DNA from: Leishmania donovani
Lineage: Eukaryota; Euglenozoa; Kinetoplastea; Trypanosomatida; Trypanosomatidae
Assembly (NCBI RefSeq): GCF_000227135.1
Contig: NC_018255.1
Location: 901,437-965,436 of the forward strand
Direction: 5' to 3'
Length of the DNA stretch: 64,000 nt
The notes beneath the pieces were generated by a model, which was not told the origin of the DNA, made no database searches, and saw only the letters and a list, made by a program, of their open reading frames with translations. The first letter of the stretch is position 1, and each line of letters opens with the position of its first letter. Positions 41,057 to 52,400 of the stretch are shown piece after piece. A program made the translations under genes and the position numbers.

Positions 41057-42264
41057 GGTGCGCGACACGGCGGATTGTAGGTGACATGAAGGCGGCGGCG
41101 GCGAAAGAGAAAAGCGACAGAGATGCTCCAGCACGACTCCTTGGCCAGGGCCTTCTACTGTCGCGCATGTTGGTTAAGCGCCGCCCATGCCGTTTTGCCT
41201 CTTGCTGATGTTCAGCACCTGCGCCTGTCGGTTTCGCTACCACTGCGTTGTCCTCGTCGGCGTGCCCACGCATTGTAGCACTGCCGCCACCTCGCCAACC
41301 TCAACGGAGTGGCTGATGGCATTGTTGTGTGCGCGGGTGCGCGCATTAGCAACACATTCGCCCTCACTCGCCGCCTTTACTATGCCATCCTTTGACGATC
41401 CTCCTCACCGCTCCTTCCACTGCACCGGTTTCGCCTGCGCACGCCTTCTGGCTTTGCAGCCGAGTGTGTGTCTTCTGTCGAGTACCGTCCCTATCGCGGT
41501 GTATCTGAGCTAATATCTGTGTGCGTCGCCCTTACTCTGCACGCGCGTGTGTTTTTGGCTGCTTTGATGCTTTTTCGTACGGCATTTGTTTTCTTCCTTT
41601 TCTTGATGGAGCCTGCCTCCACGGTGCACGTGGGATACGTATGCGCAGGTGCCCGTTGGCGTGTGCGCCATAAACATCTCTACGTATGTGCATATGTGTG
41701 TGTGTGTGTGTGCCTTTATTCTTCCTTTGATGTTGTGTGCATGTGCGCATCCTTTTTGTTTCGGCGGCACAGCTCCGTGTGCACGCCTGTGCATGTGGTG
41801 ACTCTTCGTGCTCTCTTATGCTGTGTTGGCCGCTGGCGCCCCCCTTCCTCATCCTTCTCCCCCTCTGCGTGTGTGCGGCCGCCTCCATTTCGTATTTCCA
41901 ATCCTCATCCCCTGTTGTGACCCCCTCCCTCTTCATTGTGTCTTTTTTTGTCTCTGTAGGTGCACGGGCTTGGAGAGTGTGCGCGGTATCGTATCACCAC
42001 GTGCTGCCCCCCTTCCCTCCTGCTTTCGAGCATCGCGTTTGTTCTCTCCAGCGGCCGGCAGTGGGCGCGAATTGGGCGAATGCATGCGCGCGGGGGGGGA
42101 GAGGCGGTGGCGGGTCTTGCATCATTTCGCTGTGCGAGACACTCTGCGTTGTGTCCTGGTGCGTGCTCGGGTTTCCCTTCTTATTTCTTGACTTGGCGAG
42201 AACTGCGGCCGATTCCGTGCTTTTTTCTTTATCCGCTTCTTGCGTGTGCCTCTGCTGACGTGTG
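41057..42264 (+). other. Intergenic region before repeat copy B
   Basis: No gene is seen. It is TG- and pyrimidine-rich (a TG run at about 41694-41712) and looks like the 3' UTR of the membrane-protein gene, ending where the SIDER-like repeat begins. Confidence 0.55.
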
Positions 42265-42856
42265 TGAAATTCGAGTGTCCGCGTACGCCCCCCACCCTCT
42301 ACTCTCTCTCTCTGTGTTGTGGAGGAGTGGGCGGCGGAAGCCAGGCAGCCCCTCCCTCCTCCAGCCCTGCCGATTGCCGGACCCCACTTCTCGCTGTGGC
42401 AGGGCCGCGCGCATGAGACTTGGGGAGGTCAGTGCGATGCGTCGCTACTGATGCCGGCGGGTGAGGTCGTGGGTGGTGCTGCCTCGGAGCGACCTGCGAC
42501 CGTGCACACGCTTGTGCCACTCATGTGACTGGGCAGCGTGACTCGAACGCATCCCACACCCGACCCTCACACGGCCCACTGGTGCTGCGGGGAGCCTGCG
42601 CCACTCGTGGAGATGCACCAGGTGGCGGCCGACATGATGCGGCTGGCTGCGAGGCGACGTGCGAAGCGCAGGGGTGGGTGGAGTTGGAGGCAAAGGCCGC
42701 GCCGATATGACCTTGCCTGCATTGTTATCGCGCATATGCACACGGCTGCCTCGCGCCGCGCGGATGGGCGTGTGTGTGTGTGTGTGACCGGCGGGGCAGA
42801 GTGCGGCGTTCAGCTCATGCTGCATGACGGAGAAATGGCATCGCTGAACGAACAAG
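42265..42856 (+). mobile_element. Dispersed ~590 bp repeat, copy B (SIDER-like retroposon)
   Basis: Near-identical to copy A at 22088-22680, in the same orientation. Differences seen by eye are few: the length of the starting CT run and single bases such as GCTCATGC against GCTCGTGC near the end. Homology stops after CGAACAAG and is followed by A-rich bases (AAATGAAG). It lies downstream of the membrane-protein gene, so it may be part of that gene's 3' UTR, the usual SIDER position. Confidence 0.7.
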
Positions 42857-44054
42857 AAATGAAGTGAGTCGAACTCTCCCTTTCGCGTTGCTCTTTCCTG
42901 GCTCCACGCAGGCAGACGCACGAGCGTCCACAAGGCGTACGCGGCGTTGGTATGAGGGGCGGCTCGAGGCCTTTTCGTTCGTTACTCTTCGTGCACGGAT
43001 CTCGTCCGGCTGACTTCTTGTGCACCGCCTCGCCACTGTGCAACGTGAAGAAGCAGAGGGGTGAACGAGACACAAAAGGGTGACGGCAACGCAGCGGCTC
43101 GACGGACTTGCCCGTGCACAGAGGTGCACCTGAAGACCCCCAAAGCGGGACACGTACGCGCGCAAGTGAAGGGGGATATTGGTGCACCATGGCCTGCATT
43201 GTGGATCGCTGCACCCTGGTCACGAGTTGCCGTGCCGAGCGCGTACCTTTCTCTGTAGGGGAGGATGCGGGCATGCGCGGAGTGGGCTTGCCTGCGAGCC
43301 GCGGACACGAAAATGTCGCCAAGCAGCACTTCTTTTCTCTTCGAGCGTAGACAAGCAATTCGCCTGCAGGCGCGTCTTTGGAGCGTGACTTCGGGCTCGG
43401 CGAAGCGAAACGGTTTCGCGTTGCTCCCCCCTCTTCTCGGTTTCATCACGGGCCGGCTTCAGTGTGACCCAGCCAGTACATGAAACACCACTCTCTCTTC
43501 TTGTCGTCTCCCTTCGTCTCCGGGTGCTTCTCCGCGCCGCCTTCGCCCCACCGCGCACGCACGCACGCACGCGCGCTCTTTGTTTCTCAAGAGAAGTAAA
43601 AGAAAAACGAAAAAGCACATCACCGACGCAACAGCGCTGGCGTCTGCGGCTTCCCTCTCTCTGCTTTTCTCCCCCTTCCGCTCATATCGGTGGTCCACTT
43701 GCTCAGCCACCACAGCGGACACCCACCTTCCTATTCAGCCATCGCCCGTGCCCACGCGGGGTAGGTGGACACGCCGACGCCGACGTCTTTCCCGGACAGA
43801 CGCACACACGCTTGTTTCGCAGACTGGTGGTGCCAAAGCCGCTTCCTTGCACCTCATCAAACATCTATAGATCACCATAGACCAATATAAGCGTATGCAC
43901 ATACCCATCGAGGAGGAGAACAAGAGGAACTGTGCAGACCTTCTATACACACACGCACACACACACACGCACCTACACCCCGCACACTCGACGTGGAGAC
44001 CGCGACTCACTTTTGCTTGCCGTAGTTCGAGGGAGCCAGGGGGATGGATTCATC
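42857..44054 (+). other. Intergenic region upstream of MCM6
   Basis: No gene is seen. A pyrimidine tract at about 43650-43706 ends with GCTCAG and is a plausible trans-splice site for MCM6. CA repeats lie at about 43949-43970. A frame continues upstream of the MCM6 ATG to a GTG at 43932, but it encodes His-Thr repeats. Confidence 0.55.
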
Positions 44055-46697
44055 ATGAATCCACCCGACATTCGTGACGACCCTGCGCTGCCTCAGCCGA
44101 TGGCTGAGGTGGCTCCGGTGCTCGAGGTGGACGCTGACGGCGTTCGCGTGCGAGAGGCAGTGCACCTCTTTCTTAGCCGCCTCATCGACCCCCTCCTCCG
44201 TGCAAATCCAAACCTTGCTGTCGCAGGCACTTCTGGTGGCGATGACATCTCTGGTGCGCACTCATCCCTTGACTACGTAGTCGCGCAGATGGAGCGCATC
44301 AGCACGTCGACTAGCTGGTCGACGTGCGTGGTTCGATGGGCAGATTTCCTCCGCTTCGACGAGGACGCCGCGGCGGTGCTGGAGTCGGATTTCCAGCGCT
44401 TCTCTCCGTTCATCAACGAGGCTCTTCACCAGGTCCTCCTGCAGTACTACGGCGAGGAGTACGCGAACCGCGGTAAGTGTAACCCCAGTCTCGTTTTTTC
44501 GAACGTGCCGCGATGTCTGACGATTCGCTCGCTGCGGGCGTCGTTGGTAGGACAGCTGTGCGCTATCAAGGGTGTCGTGACGCGTACGTCGCAGGTGCGG
44601 CCCGAGCTGCTCGTTGGCGTGTTCCGCTGCAGCGACTGCGGAACGGAGAGCCTGCCTATCGAGCAGCAGTTCCATTACACCGAGCCGCCCACCTGCCGCA
44701 ACCCCCAGTGCGAGAACAAGAACAAGTTCCAGCTGATTCCGAATCACCCACAAACGCGCTTCGGTGACTGGCAGAAGCTGCGCATGCAGGAGGATGCGAA
44801 CAACATCCCTGCTGGCTGCATGCCACGGACGATGGAAGTGATTGTCCGAGCCGACGCTGTGGAGGTGGCGAAGCCCGGCGACCGAATTCTCGCCATCGGG
44901 TGTGCCATTGTCGTACCGGAGGTGGCGAAGCTGTTCAACTTGGCCAATCGGCGTGAGGTGCAGCGGCAGCTGACGGGTGGCCAACGGGCCCAGCAGGACG
45001 CGCAGGCGGATATGGAGGGCACCACGGGGTTGCGCGCGCTCGGCGTGCGAGACCTTAACTACCGCATGTGCTTTCTTGCCACTACCATCACGGACGCCAC
45101 GGGCGACGACCGCAAGATGACGCAAGCGGTGAAGGAGGCGACGGATGGGGCGGCGGAGCGGGAGGAGGTGGTGCTCACGCCCGCAGAGCGTCTGCGGGTG
45201 CAGCAGATGCGTCGGCACGACAGCTTGCTGAAAGCGCTCACGTCCTGTGTCGCGCCGAACGTGTTCAAGCACGACGTTGTGAAGCTGGGGCTGCTTCTTC
45301 AGATGGTCGGCGGGGTCTCAAAAACGACTATCGAGCGCATTGCGCTGCGGGGCGACATCAACGTCTGCATCGTCGGCGACCCGTCTACGGCCAAGTCGCA
45401 GTTTCTCAAGTGGGTCTCAGCGAACATGCCACGAGGTGTCTACACAAGCGGCAAGGCGTCCACAGCCAGCGGTCTGACCGCGACGGTGACGCGGGACGCC
45501 GACACGGGCGAGCGCACAATCGAGGCCGGCGCCCTCATGCTCAGTGACCGCGGCATCTGCTGCATCGACGAGTTTGACAAGATGGAGATGAAGGACCAGG
45601 TTGCGATTCACGAAGCTATGGAGCAGCAGACCATCTCCATCGCCAAGGCTGGTATCAAGGCGACGCTGAACGCGAAAACGTCGCTGCTTGCGGCGCTGAA
45701 CCCGATCGGCGGCAAGTACGACCGTCGCCGCCCTCTGCAGAAGAACATCGCCATGACAGCGCCCATCATGTCGCGCTTCGACCTCATGTTTGTCATCGTT
45801 GACGACTCCGGCGACGACGCGGACTTCGCCATTGCGAATCAACTGCTGCGGCTACACCGCTTTGGCGGTGCGGCTGTGCGGCCGCCCTTCACCACGGAGG
45901 ACTTCCAGCTGTACCTCCGCTACGCACGCTCGCTAACGCCGCGCCTCACGCGTGAGGCATCGCAGCTTATTGTCGCCGCCTATCGCGACATGCGGCTGCA
46001 GGACTCGCTTTCCAACCGCAGCAAGGTGTACCGCGTGACGACGCGTCTGCTGGAGAGCATGATCCGGCTGTCCGAGGCAACGGCGAAGATTTACATGAGC
46101 GACGAGGTGCGGCCTACCCACGTGGAGGTGGCGCTGGAGCTGATGCGGCAGTCCCTGTCCACGCTAGACATGACAGAGGTGGAGCTGGTCGGCGGTGCCG
46201 CCAACGACACTCTTCACGAGGAGCAGGACAGCGCCGTCAAGCAAGAGCCAGAGGCGGCGCGCGGCAGCGCGTCCGCCTCGTCAGGGTTGGCAGGACATGG
46301 GACCGAAAAGGGCCGTGCCGCCGATGACAGCGCTGGCGCAGACGGACAGGCAGGCTTTGCGGACGAGCCGGCCTCAGCGTCCTCGGCCGCGGCGGCCGCT
46401 CCCCGGCGAAAGGTAAGCATCAAGGCAGATCACTACTTTGCCATTGTGAATCGGCTTGTCGCCCACCTGAAGTCCCTCGGGGACGACGCCGCTCCGACGC
46501 GACAGGAGTTGGTGACGTGGTACCTTGAGCAGGTCAAGACGCTGAATAGGCCGTTGCTAGAGGCAGAGCTGCGATACGTCAATCTAGTCCTCTCGAAGCT
46601 GGTCCGGGAGGGAAAGCTGCTGGAGGTGGACGTGCGTGAGGGTGACCCGCCGCGCTTGTATTTGGACCCCAACTTCAACCCCGACGTGACGCAGTGA
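44055..46697 (+). CDS. MCM6: DNA replication licensing factor MCM6
   Basis: Subunit of the MCM2-7 replicative helicase in the nucleus. The 880-residue translation has the N-terminal OB fold with a C4 zinc finger (C192, C195, C214, C219). It also has the MCM6-type segment IPAGCMPRTMEVIVRADAVE (MCM6 of other eukaryotes reads IPRGSIPRSLEVILRAEAVE) and LRALGVRDLNYRMCFLA. The AAA+ core has Walker A GDPSTAKS (G441-S448), Walker B CIDEF (D505, E506) and the arginine finger SRFD (R574). A Ser/Ala-rich linker (about 720-780) leads to the MCM6 C-terminal winged helix (about 782-880; ADHYFAIVNRLVAHLKSL), which binds Cdt1 in animals. The ATG at 44055 is the first in a frame that is otherwise CA-repeat upstream. 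MCM7 or MCM2 were excluded by the segments named. Confidence 0.95.
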   Translation: MNPPDIRDDPALPQPMAEVAPVLEVDADGVRVREAVHLFLSRLIDPLLRANPNLAVAGTSGGDDISGAHSSLDYVVAQMERISTSTSWSTCVVRWADFLRFDEDAAAVLESDFQRFSPFINEALHQVLLQYYGEEYANRGKCNPSLVFSNVPRCLTIRSLRASLVGQLCAIKGVVTRTSQVRPELLVGVFRCSDCGTESLPIEQQFHYTEPPTCRNPQCENKNKFQLIPNHPQTRFGDWQKLRMQEDANNIPAGCMPRTMEVIVRADAVEVAKPGDRILAIGCAIVVPEVAKLFNLANRREVQRQLTGGQRAQQDAQADMEGTTGLRALGVRDLNYRMCFLATTITDATGDDRKMTQAVKEATDGAAEREEVVLTPAERLRVQQMRRHDSLLKALTSCVAPNVFKHDVVKLGLLLQMVGGVSKTTIERIALRGDINVCIVGDPSTAKSQFLKWVSANMPRGVYTSGKASTASGLTATVTRDADTGERTIEAGALMLSDRGICCIDEFDKMEMKDQVAIHEAMEQQTISIAKAGIKATLNAKTSLLAALNPIGGKYDRRRPLQKNIAMTAPIMSRFDLMFVIVDDSGDDADFAIANQLLRLHRFGGAAVRPPFTTEDFQLYLRYARSLTPRLTREASQLIVAAYRDMRLQDSLSNRSKVYRVTTRLLESMIRLSEATAKIYMSDEVRPTHVEVALELMRQSLSTLDMTEVELVGGAANDTLHEEQDSAVKQEPEAARGSASASSGLAGHGTEKGRAADDSAGADGQAGFADEPASASSAAAAAPRRKVSIKADHYFAIVNRLVAHLKSLGDDAAPTRQELVTWYLEQVKTLNRPLLEAELRYVNLVLSKLVREGKLLEVDVREGDPPRLYLDPNFNPDVTQ

Positions 46698-47202
46698 TGC
46701 GCGTTCGCAGAGAGGAGGCCAATGGTGGACGAAAGCCGTCTCTTGATCTCCCCTCTCTCCCTCTGCCATCGCCGCTGCTGCTGCGCTCTGTGTCTGCGTG
46801 CTTGTGAGGGAATAGGTGGGCGGATGTGTGTGCTGACATAGACAAGGATGCGTGCTTCGTTGCCGATGCACCAAAGACCGATACACGATAAAACACGCTT
46901 GCTCTCGGATGCGCATGCCTGCGTAGGTTAACCCCGGCCTCCCCCTCCACCTGCACTCCCCCTTCCACGTCTCCTGTGGCATGAGTGTGGGTGATGATGT
47001 CATCCCATACGCTTCGTCCTTGGCTGCTTTCTTGCACTTCTTACGCACCGACGACTGTAGGCTGCTGGGCACGCGTGTCCATGCACCCTTTCCCCCCTCC
47101 CTGCGCCACCTCACGCACATCCGCCGCACACACGCCTGCTGCTTCACTGCACTGCACTGCACTGCACGCTCCCACTCCCGATCCATCCCTTTATCATTTG
47201 TC
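46698..47202 (+). other. 3' region of MCM6 leading into the repeat cluster
   Basis: No gene is seen. Near its end are four overlapping CACTG pentamers (about 47145-47166) and the unique-looking flank starting ATCCGCCGCACACACG at 47119. That flank reappears after the next gap. Confidence 0.55.
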
Positions 47203-47405
47203 ACGCCTACGACCCCCGCCCTCTACTCTCTCTCTCTTTCTCTGTGTTGTGGAGGAGGGGGCGGCGGAAGCCAGGCAGCCCCTCCCTCCTCCAGCCCTGC
47301 CGATTGCCGGACCCCACTTCTCGCTGTGGCAGGGCCGCGCGCATGAGACTTGGGGAGGTCAGTGCGATGCGTCGCTACTGATGCCGGCGGGTGAGGTCGT
47401 GGGTG
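47203..47405 (+). mobile_element. SIDER-like repeat, copy C1 (cut by gap)
   Basis: The first ~200 bases of the dispersed repeat, interrupted by the N gap at 47406. The block 47119-47405 (flank plus repeat start) is identical over 287 bases to 47505-47791 on the other side of the gap, so this may be the same DNA assembled twice. Confidence 0.65.
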
Positions 47406-47504
47406 NNNNNNNNNNNNNNNNNNNNNNNNNNNNNNNNNNNNNNNNNNNNNNNNNNNNNNNNNNNNNNNNNNNNNNNNNNNNNNNNNNNNNNNNNNNNNNN
47501 NNNN
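47406..47504. other. Assembly gap (99 N)
   Basis: 99 undetermined bases inside the repeat cluster, flanked by 287-base identical sequences. The length is a placeholder. Confidence 0.98.
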
Positions 47505-47589
47505 ATCCGCCGCACACACGCCTGCTGCTTCACTGCACTGCACTGCACTGCACGCTCCCACTCCCGATCCATCCCTTTATCATTTGTCA

Positions 47590-48142
47590 CGCCTACGACC
47601 CCCGCCCTCTACTCTCTCTCTCTTTCTCTGTGTTGTGGAGGAGGGGGCGGCGGAAGCCAGGCAGCCCCTCCCTCCTCCAGCCCTGCCGATTGCCGGACCC
47701 CACTTCTCGCTGTGGCAGGGCCGCGCGCATGAGACTTGGGGAGGTCAGTGCGATGCGTCGCTACTGATGCCGGCGGGTGAGGTCGTGGGTGGTGCTGCCT
47801 CGGAGCGACCTGCGACCGTGCACACGCTTGTGCCACTCATGTGACTGGGCAGCGTGACTCGAACGCATCCCACACCCGACCCTCACACGGCCCACTGGTG
47901 CTGCGGGGAGCCTGCGCCACTCGTGGAGATGCACCAGGTGGCGGCCGACATGATGCGGCTGGCTGCGAGGCGACGTGCGAAGCGCAGGGGTGGGTGGAGT
48001 TGGAGGCAAAGGCCGCGCCGATATGACCTTGCCTGCATTGTTATCGCGCATATGCACACGGCTGCCTCGCGCCGCGCGGATGGGCGTGTGTGTGTGTGTG
48101 TGACCGGCGGGGCAGAGTGCGGCGTTCAGCTCATGCTGCATG
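47590..48142 (+). mobile_element. SIDER-like repeat, copy C2 (complete)
   Basis: A full copy of the repeat, beginning CGCCTACGACCCCCGCCC and ending at GCTCATGCTGCATG. It is preceded by the CACTG pentamer flank (47526-47589). It joins directly at 48141 to a second CACTG flank that introduces copy C3, making a tandem duplication with a period of 615 bases. Confidence 0.7.
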
Positions 48143-48204
48143 CTTCACTGCACTGCACTGCACTGCACGCTCCCACTCCCGATCCATCCCTTTATCATTT
48201 GTCA

Positions 48205-48747
48205 CGCCTACGACCCCCGCCCTCTACTCTCTCTCTCTTTCTCTGTGTTGTGGAGGAGGGGGCGGCGGAAGCCAGGCAGCCCCTCCCTCCTCCAGCCCTG
48301 CCGATTGCCGGACCCCACTTCTCGCTGTGGCAGGGCCGCGCGCATGAGACTTGGGGAGGTCAGTGCGATGCGTCGCTACTGATGCCGGCGGGTGAGGTCG
48401 TGGGTGGTGCTGCCTCGGAGCGACCTGCGACCGTGCACACGCTTGTGCCACTCATGTGACTGGGCAGCGTGACTCGAACGCATCCCACACCCGACCCTCA
48501 CACGGCCCACTGGTGCTGCGGGGAGCCTGCGCCACTCGTGGAGATGCACCAGGTGGCGGCCGACATGATGCGGCTGGCTGCGAGGCGACGTGCGAAGCGC
48601 AGGGGTGGGTGGAGTTGGAGGCAAAGGCCGCGCCGATATGACCTTGCCTGCATTGTTATCGCGCATATGCACACGGCTGCCTCGCGCCGCGCGGATGGGC
48701 GTGTGTGTGTGTGTGTGACCGGCGGGGCAGAGTGCGGCGTTCAGCTC
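48205..48747 (+). mobile_element. SIDER-like repeat, copy C3 (cut by gap at its end)
   Basis: A near-complete copy of the repeat, 615 bases after C2. It lacks only the last ~10 bases because the N gap begins at 48748. Its segment 48467-48747 is repeated at 48847-49125 beyond the gap, apart from one GT unit. Confidence 0.7.
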
Positions 48748-48846
48748 NNNNNNNNNNNNNNNNNNNNNNNNNNNNNNNNNNNNNNNNNNNNNNNNNNNNN
48801 NNNNNNNNNNNNNNNNNNNNNNNNNNNNNNNNNNNNNNNNNNNNNN
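48748..48846. other. Assembly gap (99 N)
   Basis: 99 undetermined bases, flanked by copies of the same ~280 base sequence. Placeholder length. Confidence 0.98.
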
Positions 48847-49148
48847 GCGTGACTCGAACGCATCCCACACCCGACCCTCACACGGCCCACTGGTGCTGCG
48901 GGGAGCCTGCGCCACTCGTGGAGATGCACCAGGTGGCGGCCGACATGATGCGGCTGGCTGCGAGGCGACGTGCGAAGCGCAGGGGTGGGTGGAGTTGGAG
49001 GCAAAGGCCGCGCCGATATGACCTTGCCTGCATTGTTATCGCGCATATGCACACGGCTGCCTCGCGCCGCGCGGATGGGCGTGTGTGTGTGTGTGACCGG
49101 CGGGGCAGAGTGCGGCGTTCAGCTCATGCTGCATGGCGGAGAAATGGT
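48847..49148 (+). mobile_element. SIDER-like repeat, copy C4 (3' part)
   Basis: The last ~300 bases of the repeat, entering from the gap and ending at CATGGCGGAGAAATGG, followed by an A-rich stretch (GCAAAGAAAATG). It could be the true 3' end of copy C3 placed after a false gap. Confidence 0.65.
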
Positions 49149-49456
49149 GGCGCTGCAAAGAAAATGTATTGCCCTGGACAGCCTTCTTCTTCCGCCTCCC
49201 CTCCCGTCTCTCCTCCGTACCCAACTATTCACTGCTGCTAGCTCCCTTTGCGTTGTTGGAGGCACTCCATCATCTTGATGTGCGGCCGCGGTAGCGGCAT
49301 CCGCACCACTCCACCATTTTTCTCTCTGCTTTCTCATATCCGTTGCACTCTCTACTACTCTTTCTGGTCTCGTACCAGTCGGCGCCGCTCCCTCCGTCAT
49401 CCTCACCCCTCGGTGTTTCTTCGCTCCTGTGTGTGCGTGTGTGTCCGTGGCCCGCC
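49149..49456 (+). other. 5' region of the CEP164-like gene
   Basis: Single-copy pyrimidine-rich DNA between the repeat cluster and the ATG at 49457. A long frame is open upstream of the ATG but starts without ATG and is not conserved in character. Confidence 0.55.
49311..49378 (+). promoter_or_regulatory. Candidate trans-splice acceptor for the CEP164-like gene
   Basis: A long pyrimidine tract (TTTTTCTCTCTGCTTTCTC and on to CTACTACTCTTTCTGG) ends at TCGTACCAG, AG at 49377-49378. It would leave a 5' UTR of about 78 bases. This is one of the better splice signals in the window. Confidence 0.45.
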
Positions 49457-52400
49457 ATGCCTCCTGTCAGGACAGTGAAGCACGAGACCGATGTCATAGT
49501 GCCCAGGGCGGGCGAGACCTACGTCGCCGACGACGGGACTGTCTCGCAAGTGCTGGACGACCACATCGATGCAAACTACGAGCCAACGGAAGAGGAGGTG
49601 CTCGAGTTTGCCGACTGGATCGGCATGAAGCTGCCGCAAGATTCGGAGTTTCTGTGGCTCGCACGCGAGGGCCTTAAAACGCCGCTGCCAAAGGAGTGGA
49701 AGCCATGCAGCACGAACGATGGTGAGATTTACTACTTCAACTTCAAGACGGGCGAGAGCAGCTGGGACCACCCGATGGACAGCATCTTTCGCCAGCGGTT
49801 CGAGCAGGAAAAAGAGAAGGCCCGCGCTCGCAAGTCGGTGTCGGCGACGAGCAGCACCGCCGCTAACCGGAGCACTAGCGGACCAAACAGCAGCACGCCC
49901 AGCAACAGTACCTCAGCGATACCGCAGACGCACGTTATGATGACCGACACAGGCGTGCTGCGGCGAGACGCGGGGCCGGGCGCTGCACCAGGGCTCAGTC
50001 CTGTCGTGACCTCGATTAGCGGTGGCGCGAAAGGCGTCAGCGCTGGCAATGCCTGCAGGGAAGCCAAGCCGATCATGCACTACCCTCTGCAGCAGCAGTC
50101 GCGGTCAGCGACAGTGACAACGCGCACAACAGCGAATCCCCAGAGCGCCGCTGGCTCGTCCGCCATCACAGCTGCTGCCGCCGGCAATCCCTCGCGGTCC
50201 TCCTCCGGACCTGCCCCAAAGAAGGTTGGGGCCGCAGAGGTGTCGTCTGCCGCCCCACCCCGCATTGTTTCGGAGGCTGAGCGCGCGTTGGAGGAGCGCG
50301 TGCAGCGGGAGATGCAGCTGGCCCTCGAGGCGGAGCGCTCCAAGATCGAGGAAGCTCATCAAGGAACCATGTCCGCTCTCCAGTCCAACTTTGACAAAGA
50401 TGTGGCGGAGCTGCGCAGCGCGGACGCCGCACGCCGCGCTACGTCATCGCGACAGGAGGAGGAGGAGCGCGAGCGCCGTCTGCAGCAGACACGAAACATG
50501 TGCGAGGATAACTACGGCGACGAGCTGCGGTCGCTGGAGCGTGAGGTGGAGTCGTACGCGGCGAAGCTGCAGAAACTGGAGGCGGAGGCCGCCCGCGCCA
50601 CCTCCGGCAACACGCAGCGAGCCGCCATTGAGGCCGAGCTCAAGACAGCGCTAGCGCAACAGCGCGCTGATGCGGAAGCAGATATCAAGAAGCAGCATGA
50701 TGCTGCGATGGAAGCCGCCCAGTCTGCCCACGCTGCTGCTATGCAGAAGGTTCGCGACGAGGAGCAGAACAGGATTACGGCAGCAAAGCAGGCGTGGCAG
50801 CGCAAGTTCGACGACGAGGAGCGCGCGTTGGCGCTGCAAGCGGAGATTGAGCGAAAGCGATTGGAGGTGCAGCTGAAGGAGCTAGATGGAAAGCTTGCCA
50901 GCTTTGCAGCACGCGCGGAGGCTAGCACGATGACAGCCACGCCCCCAGCAACTGGCTCGTCGCCGCCTGGCAGCGGCGAATCTCTTAGCGAGCGACTGGC
51001 GCGTGTGGCCGCTGCTAAGGCAGCTCAGCTGCAGGACATTGAGGCATCTGCCGCGCGAGAGCAGTCCGACGTGCGCACGGACGGCGAGGCGGCTTTGGCG
51101 GAGTTGGCGAAGCAGGCCCAACCAGCACAACAGGCGGCGCAGCTTCTTCCAGCGGGCGCCACGCCGATCGGTCCGTTGAGCCGTGTGGCTTCGTACTCCT
51201 CCGATCGATCGGGTGTCGTCACCCTGCAAGGCGGCGCGCGGCCCACCTCCGCGACCCTCAGCGTCGCCTTCACGCAAGAGTTAAACCGCATCCGCCTTGC
51301 GCGAGGCAAGGACCGACAAGAGCGCCTGGCGAAACTACGCGCTGACCGCGAGGCAGCGCTGGCGGCTACCGAGGCGCCCTCCCACTCTGCTTCCGCTGCA
51401 AAGAGTCGCGGGTCTGACACCGGCGGCGACACTGAGACAACACCCAAAAGCGGCAGCGGTAGCAGCCTGACCACTGTAGACGAGCTGAAGGCCGCTCACG
51501 CGGTGGAGCTCGAAGCCAAAAAGGCGCTTTACGCCAAGATGGAGGAGGATCTGAAGCAGCGGTACGCATGCGAGGCCGCCGATGCGGCGGGGGCGACGAC
51601 AGCGATGCAGCAGAGCGCCCTGGTTGCCAAAGCAGTGGACACGGAGATGGATTTGTACATCCGGCAGGCCACCGCGCGGCACGATCGCATGCGTGCCGAG
51701 GCCGCGGCAAAGCGCGACAAGGCGCTCGCTGACCACCAGCTGGCGATGGAGGCTTACGAGCGACGAAAGCTAGAGGCGGAGACTCGCCAGGCGCGAGAGC
51801 AGCAAGAGGCGCAAGAGGCCTTTATCCAAAGCCGCCTCGGCACCGCCGTGGCAGCGGAGAGGACGAAGCTGGCCGCTGACCATGCGGCTGCCATGGCGCG
51901 TCTGGATGCGCGGTACGACGAGGAGCGCGACGCCGTGAAGGCGGAGGTGGAGGAGGAGATGGCCGCCTATGTGGCAGCCGTGCAGCAGGAGATCAAGACC
52001 CCAGCGAGCGCGACAGCGGCGTCTGGGGACAAAGTTCAGGGGGCGGCAGCGCCTTCTGCCACGGCTGACACCCGAGAAGGCACAGCGGCGACAGAGGCGC
52101 TCTGCTCGCAGGTGGAAAAGCAGCACGCCGACCGGCAGGCGGAGTGGTCGTCTAGGAAGCGCATCCAAGCGGCGCAGCGAGCGGCTCTGGAGGAAAAGCA
52201 GGCAACGCTGCAGGCACAAAAGCTGCGTGCCGAGCAGCATGTGGAGGCATTGAAGGAGGAAGTCACCGATCTCGTCGCGGCCGTGCAGGCCGCCGAGGCC
52301 CGGCAGCCCTCTCCTTCATCTCCTTCCACTCCTTCACGTTCGCCCCCTGCGTCGACCTTGGCGAGTGCGGCGACCGTGGGCGGCCATCTGCGATCTATGC

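Noticed and set aside
44055..46697. MCM2, MCM4 or MCM7 assignment
   Set aside because: The IPAGCMPRTMEVIVRADAVE segment and the C-terminal winged helix match MCM6 specifically.
47526..49148. CRISPR-like array
   Set aside because: Units are about 600 bases long without short spacers, in a eukaryotic genome; they are dispersed retroposon-like elements.
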